From Branchiostoma floridae (taxonomy: Eukaryota; Chordata; Leptocardii; Amphioxiformes; Branchiostomatidae), in the NCBI RefSeq assembly GCF_000003815.2, contig NC_049987.1, positions 5,625,686 to 5,689,685 of the forward strand: a stretch of 64,000 nucleotides of DNA. The letters run 5' to 3'. Both the position numbers and the translations under genes were made by a program. Positions 55,111 through 64,000 of this stretch are shown here, in pieces (position 1 is the first letter of the stretch; the number at the start of each line of letters is the position of its first letter). The notes under the pieces are model-generated. The model did no database searches, had not been told where the DNA came from, and worked only from the letters and a program-made list of their open reading frames with translations.

Positions 55111-56380
55111 GTACTATATACTGAGTTCCGAAGTATAGTGACATCTAGAGGGCTTAGGGTGTTTGTGCTCCGGTGATGTGAAGACAGAGTGTGTGGTAGT
55201 AGAGCAATAGCTGATAACCCGTCGTGTGTAAACATGTGCGAACATGTACAGGGTTAGCCCTTAGCAATAGCCTACGGCCAGTTGGGCAGCCCTGGCTGTT
55301 TGTAAACAGCTGAACAAATAAATAAATAGAATAAAAATAGCTGATTCACACCGATTGCCTTCGATATCGTATGCGTGCATTCTTCAAGGTATGTGTTACA
55401 CATAACCTAACATGACCTCCCAACCTTCCCCCAACCATGGTCATGAGTGAATCGGGAGCTAGGTTGGCTGATGTAGGATCGACACTAACATTTAGACGAA
55501 TTGCTTTGCTGCACCAGAGAACAGAAAATTCTGTGATTGCATTAGATGTCTTATTTGCATCTTGTATCAGCATAGGACAGTTAGAACTTCTTTAGTGCTT
55601 AGTTCATTTCAATGTAATGTTAAATACTTTTGTCATTTCGGGGTTCGTGAATTGTATATTGCATTCAAGTTCTTGGTTAGTAAACTAGGATGAGAAAGTT
55701 TAGAACACGGAACAATCATTGGTATTTCATAATTACTGAAATCTTATGCGTCATATAATCTCCATTGATTTGACTTTATTTCTATGGAAGTTAGATCCAA
55801 AAATCAATCGTTCTCTTATCATTTTGACCGACTTAAAAGAAAATGCAACGTTCAGTCGTTCTTTCAGTAGAATGCCATGTGAATGCTTGAGGAGATAGGG
55901 TTGTTTCCTCTCTCTTTGGCTGTAGATAAAGATCAGAACGAAAGTGAAAGAACAGCCAAACTTATCTGGGTTTCTTTGTGGTTTTCATCTTGATTGCTCA
56001 AACCTCGGCGCCAAGATGATTGCTCAGCTGCATTTTATCAAGATCTTTCACTTGGGATATCTTGCACTCAGTATTTTGACCCAATTCGCAAAAAACGCAA
56101 CATTCATAAAAGCATACAATGTGATACCATGCGAACAACTGACGGTGCAATTTTTTTAAATTTATTTTTGTTGTTATTGATAAAGATCAGCCAAGCTTAA
56201 CTAAATTGTGGTTTGTATTTGGACTGCTTCACCCCGGCAGCACGATAATTGCTGACATGAATTTTTAATGACCCACATAGAAAGGTCCGGTACACCTTCA
56301 TTACATCACTTCCTAAGAGACAAACTACCTCAAGTCAGCTTTGATTTGAACATTGAGAAACATTTCATGACACCTATTTT
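55111..56380. other. Intergenic stretch, no gene seen
   Basis: Only short frames. 55600-56200 is AT-rich without recognised elements. Confidence 0.3.
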
Positions 56381-56406
56381 TTAAAAACTCGTAGCATCAC
56401 ACGTTC

Positions 56407-56408
<2 letters not shown>

Positions 56409-56461
<53 letters not shown>

Positions 56462-56510
56462 CGTGTGTGTGTGTATGTGTATGTGTGTTTGTGTGCTTGT
56501 GTGTGTGCAT
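56409..56510. repeat. (GT)n microsatellite
   Basis: About 25 uninterrupted GT units, then interrupted GTGCGT/GTAT/GTTT versions. It creates a His-Thr-rich minus-strand frame that is not a gene. Confidence 0.97.
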
Positions 56511-56514
56511 TCTG

Positions 56515-57370
56515 TCTGCCTTTCATGCTGTCTGTGACTGTGTATCTTCATTTCCCTGAGATTGATTACCCCTTTCCTAGATAGCTGAATTTTACGGTGT
56601 TGTCTATAGATTAATACCCATGGGAAGCTACGACAGCCAGATGAACGTGCGGTCGTCGACACACGACAACAAATAAATGCCTTTTTTTTTTTGAAAACGG
56701 AAAACGTTGTGGAACATTGTCGATGGTCGGTTCTGTCATACACGTATGTAGTACCGCAGAAAATCATACGAGGAAAAGAACGCGTCCACGCATTTGCATT
56801 ACATTACATAATGGCGCGTCAGTCTAGTATCACTTTCAAATACAGTTGGCGTCTGCCTCGATTGGCGTAATGCAATAATGGCACCCGGTTCGCTGGTGTA
56901 TCTAGTTTTTCTTTAATTTTGCTTGTGACATCACGTGGTTTTGTTGTTTGTTTGCTTGTGTCAAGGTGTGTGTGTCACTCTCTCTTGCTCGTTGTGTGTC
57001 TTTTTCCCGAGAATGATTTTCAATTGAGATAACTGGAATTTAGATTTATGACGTGGTCTATAGATTGAAGCATTTGGACAGTTAGCTACAACAGCTAAAG
57101 TAGCGTCCTGCCTCGTACGACCTACGGTAGTAAATTGACGGCATTCGATGGGCATTCGTAGTCGTACAAACTTCAGCTGTTCGGTGACATAAAAATGTTT
57201 TCATACAAACCCTTGCCGATTATCGGTTCTGTCGTAGCTTTGCAGAAAACCACAAGAGAAAAAAGAAAGATGTGGCCACGCATTTACCTTGCGTTACAAA
57301 ATGGCGAGTCCGTCTAGTATCACTTCCAAGTACAGTTGGCGCCCGCCTCGGCATAATGGCACCCGGTTCC
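56515..57370. repeat. Diverged direct duplication, ~380-bp units
   Basis: 56515-56895 and 56995-57370 share GAGATTGATT/GAGATAACTGG, GTCTATAGATT, GGTCGGTTCTGTC-like, TGGC(G)CGTC and TCTAGTATCACTTYCAA, then ACAGTTGGCG and AATGGCACCCGGTTC. Both halves include remnants of the GCACGAC MITE family. Confidence 0.65.
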
Positions 57371-57639
57371 TCTCAGGTGCCCCGTAAACCAAGTTAATCG
57401 TGACATCTTGACACTCGGCCGCTTTATAGACACCATAAAGTGTCACCGGTCAGCGATTTCACCATGAATCTCCCACACAAACTCGGCAGACGATTTTTCT
57501 GGTCTGAATTATTAATCAGTCAGGGTTGAGGTATAAATGATTTAGCACCCAGTAAGACTACCTGGCTGTTTCCAGATTTGGAGCGAATTCAAACTTGAAG
57601 TTTGATATCGTGATTGGAGATTACGTTTCCGTTTCTTCG

Positions 57640-57890
57640 ACTTGTATGACGCCCACTGCTGTCTGTTTTAAGCGGTCACGGTTTACACGTGATCATTGCG
57701 TGATTAATGTGTGATCAATGCGCGATTAATGCGTGATTGCTGCGTGCGCCTCCCCAGATCCATCTCGGTCCCTGCAAAATGTAATTACCGCCCTAAGCCC
57801 CGACTTCTGACAGCGACCGCAGCCATCATGTTTTGAGGAATTTCAATTAGTGGCGGTTAATTGGACCCCTCTGATAAATTAAGACAGGAT
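57640..57890. promoter_or_regulatory. Candidate conserved noncoding element with 11-bp repeats
   Basis: Five perfect-length 11-bp units lie at 57689-57743 (GTGATCATTGC, GTGATTAATGT, GTGATCAATGC, GCGATTAATGC, GTGATTGCTGC). Then AATTACCGCCC, TTCAATTAGTGGCGGTTAATTG and AAATTAAGACAGG. Repeated TGATTAAT-type homeodomain sites suggest a regulatory element. Activity is not shown. Confidence 0.4.
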
Positions 57891-58232
57891 CATGCTAACG
57901 TCCTGCACGTGCTTTGAATGGCTAGATAATGGCTGGTGTTTTGCGATGAACATTTTTTTGCGTTTTCAAAGTATTGTGTCATGATGTGGTGTATCGTACT
58001 CATGTAGAGGTTAGGGGTCAAACGTGCAGATAATTCAACATGGCGACAGGGAACAATTGTAAGAATTTGATTAATCATTGCGTTATGAAGGTGGCAACTC
58101 TGCCTATCGATCGGGCCTGACTCCTAACTTTATATTATAGATATGGCTTCTCTTAACAGTCTTTACCGCAAGCCCTAGTAGGGTCACAACGTTACAACAA
58201 CTATAACACAAATGTTTTAATGTATTTTCCAG

Positions 58233-58317
58233 AGCAGACGACAGTGTTGTAAGTTTCATCGCCGGACCATCCAAGCCAAGACGATCTAAAGACCTCTCAG
58301 AACTGGATCTGGTCTAG
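58233..58317 (+). CDS. Candidate terminal exon, unknown gene
   Basis: After TGTATTTTCCAG the plus strand encodes ADDSVVSFIAGPSKPRRSKD then LSELDLV and a TAG at 58315-58317. The composition is protein-like (Ser/basic C-terminus). No matching upstream exon was recognised. Low certainty. Confidence 0.25.
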
Positions 58318-60060
58318 TCCAAGGCGACTCTGTGGACAGGGTTGGCAACTTCGAGGTTGTGGAGAAGACGATTTATGACTGAAGGACCCTGTAAGATACT
58401 TATAATTCTCGGCATGGGTTAGAACCTTATGACGAAAGCATCTTGTGTTGCAACTCTATCCCTCGTTCTCTCTCCCTGTCTCTTGGTTGCCCAAATGCCA
58501 ACCAGAATTCCTACTTTCTACTGGTGCTGTAAAATGTCGACAAATCACGAGCAGCGCATACTGAAACTTATTTTGCTGTCGTCTGGACTCATTCTTTGAT
58601 GCTAACAATATCACAATGAAGACAGTACTGTTGCCTGATGCAATCAACATTACAACCTTATCCAAACCTAATCTGACTCCACGTTACCTGAAAATCACGT
58701 GGCAATAGCATGTAGGTCACTTTTGCCTGACGATGACCGCAGCGTCAGTTAGAAAGTGAGTGTACAGTGTTTTTGTTTGTGTAAACGCTGAGTATAGGAC
58801 TCAAGTCCCACAGTGTCACCAGAAGGTGTCAGAACATTCTTCTACCTACTTAATGATACGCTTTGTTGACGACAGGAGACGCCACCACAGTATCCCCTAG
58901 TAGGTCACTCAAGTTCTAGAGGAATTTTAAACTTTATACAGTCAGCCAGACGTGTCTCCAAAGCCGACTCGAAGCGCAAGTCAGCAGTAAACTTTGAAAC
59001 TGTAGAAGCTTAAACACGCTGAACTTTAAAAGCCTATGCAATATTTAGTCCGGATTTCGGTAGCCCCAACTTCTGACCTACGCCTGCTGTTTCCCATTTT
59101 GGACCTCATGAAGAAAACAGCAGTTAATTCCTCCGCTCCTGGTGTGTAGAAACACCGAGTAATCTCCCCTCTCACGGGAGGCCATCGCTGTAAAACATAA
59201 AATACCAAAATCCTTCCATAAATTTCCCCTTATCTTAAATATCTTGACACAATCACGCAAAGCCTTTCAATTTCCACTCTCCATTAAAAAATCCATAATC
59301 ATAAACAGTATTGCTTACTTGTATAAATAGTTTACACAATATCGTAAAGTTGATCACAGAGCCATGTATTTTGCTCAGTGATTTCATAAATCTAAAAGTA
59401 AAAAGGTTTTCTTACTGAAGACGCCAAAAAGGGGTTCTCCTTGTCGTATTGATGTGATTATGTTATAACGCATGAGCAGGTTTGATTTACCGGCCTCTAT
59501 ATCATCACTTAATATCGATTCCTTAAATGGGTTTCCATTCGTTTCTTCCTTGGACCTTATTGCCTTGGCGCCAGACCATTTCTTACAATCGCAAACCCTT
59601 GTAAATTCCATCGGAGCCTTAAGAAAATATTTAGAGAAAGGCCATCTTCCCATTTATTATTGACATTTCAATTATATGGCTAGAGTGTCGCACGTTTGTC
59701 TAGAAGCGGCAATACCGCTTACAACCAGCAGGAGGCATGCCTTATTTACGAATCTTAGACACGTCCTTTTATCAATTTCTCCTTCCCAGCACAACAGCAT
59801 CGTGGAATGGTGCCTGGTGCCTTTCCTTCCTGTTTAATTCAAACTAGTTCGATTTTTTCTTGGACGCCTATCAACACGGCCATAAACTTGTAAAAAGAGA
59901 TGATTCATCAAATTCCCAAACTGTCTCTGTTACAGATTTCTTTAGAATAAGTTGGAATATAGTTTAGCTACATGTACCTTCAACAGTATCAACTTGTGTT
60001 CCTGGAAGCCTATCAAAATAGACTTAAACATGTACAAAGACAACGTGATATCTTTTGCAG
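58318..60060. other. Intergenic stretch, no gene seen
   Basis: Short overlapping frames on both strands (59026-59663) without domains. No repeat family recognised. Confidence 0.3.
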
Positions 60061-60188
60061 TTCGAAGGGTGCAAGGAACCATACTGTTTCTGCAAAGCAC
60101 GGAGGAAGATCGGACGAAGATCACACAGCTCGGAAACAAGTGTCATTTCAGTGGGCATTAGCGAAGAAGTTCACAAGACTCCTCAGTG
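60061..60188 (+). CDS. Candidate internal exon, unknown gene
   Basis: Acceptor GATATCTTTTGCAG and donor CAGTG|GTAAGT bound 128 bp open in frame 1 (FEGCKEPYCFCKARRKIGRR, then SHSSETSVISVGIS). All three plus frames are open, which weakens the case. No family recognised. Confidence 0.25.
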
Positions 60189-60342
60189 GTAAGTATAAAA
60201 GCAACCGTATCTTAGTGACATGTTTCCAAAACATCCTCTGAAAATAATTCATTTATAAGATAAGCAAAATGGTAGAAAATAGTCTTAAGATATGTGAGCT
60301 GTAAAGTTGGGATTTTTCCAGATCCTGAAAGCCATGTGTCCA

Positions 60343-60442
60343 NNNNNNNNNNNNNNNNNNNNNNNNNNNNNNNNNNNNNNNNNNNNNNNNNNNNNNNNNN
60401 NNNNNNNNNNNNNNNNNNNNNNNNNNNNNNNNNNNNNNNNNN
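60343..60442. other. Assembly gap (100 N)
   Basis: Fixed-size run of N. Confidence 1.
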
Positions 60443-60926
60443 ATAATTTTTAGGCAGCTAAAAACTAGCTTTAAACAGCTGTCTAAGCATTATATGTTAC
60501 AAGTAGTAAAAAAAGTCAATAACAGGATCCCAATCCAAGTCCCCCCAAAGTTCCACTATCTTGCAAATCGCTCTAAGGAACTCCAGACAGAAGCAATCAC
60601 GTCTTGATGCGGCTCCTTCCTGTATAATTCACTCCGGTTCGATTTCTCGGGACGCCCATCCACCACGGCCTTGTACATTAGTCGACAATGGGAGCGGTTA
60701 GCCACTTCATTCAGGACCTTTGGCACTGAACCGGCTCCCCGCGCCGGGCTCCGCCGCAGTCAGATGAAGTTGTCATTAGTCAAAGGGGAAGTTAGGGTAC
60801 CGGTTCGACATGGGGAGGGGTGCAGACCGGGGACTACTACCATGTTTATTTTCATGGGCTTATGTGTGCAGCAGCAGTATTCTGCAATGAGAAGCACTAT
60901 TATCACTTCTGTACATGATATGCTGA

Positions 60927-61172
60927 AGGTGCGCTCCCACCGCACTTGTGTCAAGCTTGCGTCATTGCGGGGTTAGAAAGATACTCAACGAATTTCAGAT
61001 AGAGAGAACGAAGTTTCTTTCTTTTCGTGTATTTTGTCGTCTTCTAAGTCATACTTTTACGTATTACGCAATATCTAAATCATAAAAAAATCGGAGAAAA
61101 TAACAAAACAGTGACGCAGTGAACGAACCCCGCAGTGACGAAGCTTGACAGAAGTGCGGTGGGAGTGCACCT
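60927..61172. mobile_element. MITE with AGGTGCRCTCCCACCGCACT ends
   Basis: Left AGGTGCGCTCCCACCGCACT and right complement AGGTGCACTCCCACCGCACT. Inner arms share GTCAAGCTT and GCGGGGTT. 246 bp. Right flank TTA, left TGA. The core (TTGTCGTCTTCTAA and CGCAATATCTAA) is shared with 61714-61938. Confidence 0.8.
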
Positions 61173-61713
61173 TTAGAATGTTAATACTGAACTGTGTACC
61201 TGTAAGGCGTTTGCATCCTTGTCGCATCAGACAGGCACGAAATGGTTGGTGTCTAAGATGTATTCCCCTCACCGAATGATGGACTCGCACTTACAACATA
61301 GACATATGCGTACACTTAACAGAAAGCTTTAGACTTTGTGCATATGGTTTTCCACAGGATTTGAGTATGTTTTAATGTGCAAATATACTTAAGCCGGTAC
61401 TAGACGATGGTTTCCTGAGAATGGGAAAGTCTATATCCACATGTGTGTACTTCTATAATGCTATGTAATGGGATACTAAGAAGCATCTCTACATCATCCG
61501 TTCCCATCCAGGAGCGTTTTCTCATCAGTAAATCTGGGCCGATCGGATTATAAACCACATCCCGACCGTAAAACGCACACAAATCGCCAATTTTCCAACA
61601 CAGAGCATCCTAAGAGCTAGCTAATGCCGACAAATGAACGCGAAAATGAATTACTCCGCCGGGAAAATCACTAGTCATGTAGAGCCCTGTCACATTCTCT
61701 GCCTGGGTTTTTA

Positions 61714-61938
61714 AGTTGGTATCTCACTGCATATTGGGCATCGGTGCGGCACTACGGGGTTCGAAAAGATTAGTCAACAATTTCAGAGATGAAGAACGAA
61801 TTTTCTTACGTTTTGAATATTTTGTTGTCTTCTAAATCATACTTATTACGCAATATCTTAATTATAAAAAATCGGCACAAATTACAGAACAGTGCCGCAG
61901 TGAACCACCGGTGCCCCAAGTGCAGTTAGATACCAACT
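61714..61938. mobile_element. MITE related to 60927-61172 (TTA TSD)
   Basis: Ends AGTTGGTATCT with TTA duplicated at 61711-61713 and 61939-61941. 225 bp. Shares its core with the preceding element but has different termini, so the pair are sub-families of one Harbinger-type group (inferred from TTA). Confidence 0.8.
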
Positions 61939-62109
61939 TTACATTTAAGATAGTCGTAGAAGTGTGGTACAAAATTCAACTGTCCTAACAGAAAAGGTAG
62001 CAGAGTCGCAGCTCTGTTGCAGCCTTGCTTAAAATAGTACCACAAGAAAATCGCACGACGAATGTCAGTAAGTTTTTTAAAACTTACTGACTGAGTACGG
62101 ATAGTTAAA

Positions 62110-62400
62110 ACTCACAGACAGAGTAGTCAGGCCCAAAATTTCCTCGTCTGGCGGAGGAGCTGATTGTGCCGTGTCTACCGATGTTGTAAATTAGCTTGGC
62201 GGTGGTTCTGCGGAGTAATTGATTTCCTAATGGTAAGGAGAACGGTGGGCTTTTAGCGGGGGAAAATTTGTCATCGTAAGTGGAAAATATGCACGCGGGA
62301 AAAAATCTATCTGGAGTGAAAATTGAACGACTCGCGGCGCCATGAATTTCCTGTGACAGTTGCTCTGATCGCGGACCACTTTTTTTTCCTAGCGAGCGTT
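62110..62400. promoter_or_regulatory. Candidate conserved noncoding island
   Basis: GGCGGAGGAGCTGATTGTGC, TAAATTAGCTTGGCGGTGG, GAGTAATTGATTTCCTAATG and GGGCTTTTAGCGGGGGAAAA in 250 bp. Dense TAAT sites with GC-rich blocks and no coding frame. Confidence 0.3.
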
Positions 62401-63125
62401 GTGATTTATACGGGAAACTCTACTTTCATTATCAGCTTAGAGAGGTAAGGGTTGATAGATATCTCTGTAGTGAATTTTCCGCTGGCCCAATTTAGTTAAA
62501 AGCACGGATTTGCGATTTATGGAAAAGCACAGAAAGTAATTTATAGTGTGAGAGGATGCATTCAACGACAGCTGGACAGGACTAATACATGTATGAGGTA
62601 TTATTACCAAATAAGGAATACTACAAGTATCTTGTAGCTGTCATCAAGCATCATTTAGTATCGACAGTTGAATTTCATAATGGTGTATTTAGATTAATAG
62701 TGCTGTATCGTTTGCTATATATTACATAGGTTTGATTTGATGTTTACAAAATTTTGCTACTCTGTCATCGCCACAATCCATACCCTCCCTGTTTACCTCC
62801 TTCTTTCAAAGACAAATTTTGTGTGAAAAGTCTGAATCTTTAGAGAACCTATCTACTTGCTTTATTTACTTTATACCAAAACATCACATCATATTTCCAC
62901 TCCAAATAGCATTCAAATAGCATTCAAGCAGATCTATTCTACTTGGTTGTTATAGAGTACGAATATTTATGGTTATAGAGTATTTTGTATTGTAAATGTC
63001 ATCTTTCTTATCTTTCCAAACATTATATATTGCATCTATGTTAAACTTTGTATAGCGCTATCCCCTTCTCCAACAACTAGCATTCGGGGAAAATCCCTGG
63101 CTAACCTTATTGCTAGTATCATAAA
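62401..63125. other. Intergenic stretch, no gene seen
   Basis: AT-rich, with only a CAAATAGCATT direct duplication near 62905-62925. Confidence 0.3.
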
Positions 63126-63129
63126 TCAC

Positions 63130-63453
63130 TTAATTATATGGCTGTCGTACGTGCAATAGGAAAATGGGATTGTCTATGTTTTCAGATAAATCTGAAGGCA
63201 CATGAGGTCCCACCCACTCCGATAACACAGAGAAGTATGATAACATCGGACTCCCAAGTGGTGTTGATTTTTCATATTGTCTCCATATGATGTTTATCTG
63301 TCCATCATAACCTGCCCTCAATCCACTCATGAAGATTGGTGCCATGATGGAGCGACCCTTGTCAATATCTTGGCGAAGTTGACATATTGATAAATGATGT
63401 TCTCTGCGTGACACGATGTATCGATCCCTAACCCGAGTCGCGCGCCGCTTCAA
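63130..63453 (-). pseudogene. Unrecognised frame, possibly Tc1-like transposase relic
   Basis: MKRRATRVRDRYIVSRREHH then LSICQLRQDIDKGRSI loosely resembles the second helix-turn-helix of Tc1-type transposases (R-x-DR-I...). The rest (GQINIIWRQYEKSTPLGS) has no clear DDE motif. No terminal repeats located. Tentative. Confidence 0.2.
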
Positions 63454-63698
63454 ACGGTGTCAGACGAGACGGAAGCGGGTCAAAACCTGCGTTAGTCTTA
63501 CCTGCATTCGATATCGGGTATGTCGATAGTAAACTGTACTGTAAAAACGAAGAAAAAATACCAAGTTTCCTGCTTTATCTGCAGCATCATTTGTAAGATT
63601 ATGATTGAAATTCAATTTGGTTACCTCCAGTGTAAATCACAGTGTGAACTTTTTATACATTGTATTTTCACTAAAGGTTTGTTACTTGTTACTTTGTT

Positions 63699-63995
63699 AC
63701 AGTGCCACATGCAACAAACAGGTAGAATATGTAGGTAGTCCCATGGACGTTTTTGAAACCAAAGGGGCAAGATATTGGAAGGTGAAGCCTTTTACCTCCC
63801 CAACCAAATGTCAATTTTTTTTTGACACCTGGGTGGAGTGAGGAACGTCGTGTTATCATCATAAGTGCCTTACAGTGCCACATGCAACAAACAGATAGAA
63901 TATATATAGGTAGTCCCATGGACGTTTTTGAAACCAAAGGGGCAAGATATTGGAAGGTGAAGCCTTTTACCTCCTCAACCAAGTTTAACAAGTCT
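63699..63995. repeat. ~174-bp direct duplication
   Basis: CAGTGCCACATGCAACAAAC, GTAGTCCCATGGACG, GAAACCAAAGGGGCAAGATA and GAAGCCTTTTACCTCC occur at 63702-63800 and again at 63876-63978. Copies are almost identical, so this is a recent duplication. A TTACAG/GTGCCAC flank precedes both. Confidence 0.85.
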
Positions 63996-64000
63996 TAGTT

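Noticed and set aside
56381-56767. His/Thr-rich 128-codon minus-strand frame
   Set aside because: Produced by the (GT)n microsatellite.

Overview
This is a eukaryotic (animal) genomic scaffold piece with four runs of N (14751-14920, 17305-17557, 47967-48066, 60343-60442). I can read one gene with confidence: a minus-strand, eight-coding-exon orthologue of HTATSF1 (Tat-SF1 / yeast Cus2-like, a U2 snRNP-associated splicing factor). It runs from its ATG at 40754 down to a stop near 10993. Gene structure, ~1 kb introns with one 22-kb intron, a high density of small DNA transposons, frequent ACATGT runs, a 5S-derived SINE and many tandem minisatellites fit a lancelet (Branchiostoma) genome best. 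The organism is an inference; no species marker was tested.

Layout. 1-10.9 kb lies downstream of HTATSF1 and is intergenic, packed with miniature transposons. These include a hAT-like element with an exact 8-bp target-site duplication, two Mutator-like foldbacks with ~10-bp duplications, a Harbinger-like MITE, and a mariner derivative that keeps only the ends of its transposase. 10.99-40.78 kb is HTATSF1. Its intron 5 (12871-34917) carries a 7-kb foldback element (15708-22730) built from two opposed arrays of ~90-bp repeats with 117-bp terminal inverted repeats, then two further minisatellites at 27-29 kb. 40.8-64 kb has no convincing gene. It holds two SINE types, non-LTR retrotransposon tails, a processed retrocopy with a 15-bp target duplication, a hammerhead-ribozyme-like motif, several minisatellites, a second mariner derivative and several GC-rich, TAAT-rich islands that look like candidate conserved noncoding elements.

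The most unusual points are these. (1) The foldback element. (2) A 98-bp array that has copied the 3' half of HTATSF1 coding exon 1 together with its splice donor about eleven times inside intron 1. (3) A partial copy of exon 4 with its acceptor just upstream of exon 4. (4) A one-base frame break in the last exon. (5) A seven-copy MITE family with CAGGG termini, six copies having exact 5-bp target duplications.

The window has no prokaryotic features: no operons, CRISPR or Shine-Dalgarno sites. Nearly all open frames over 60 codons outside HTATSF1 lie in repeats or occur by chance.
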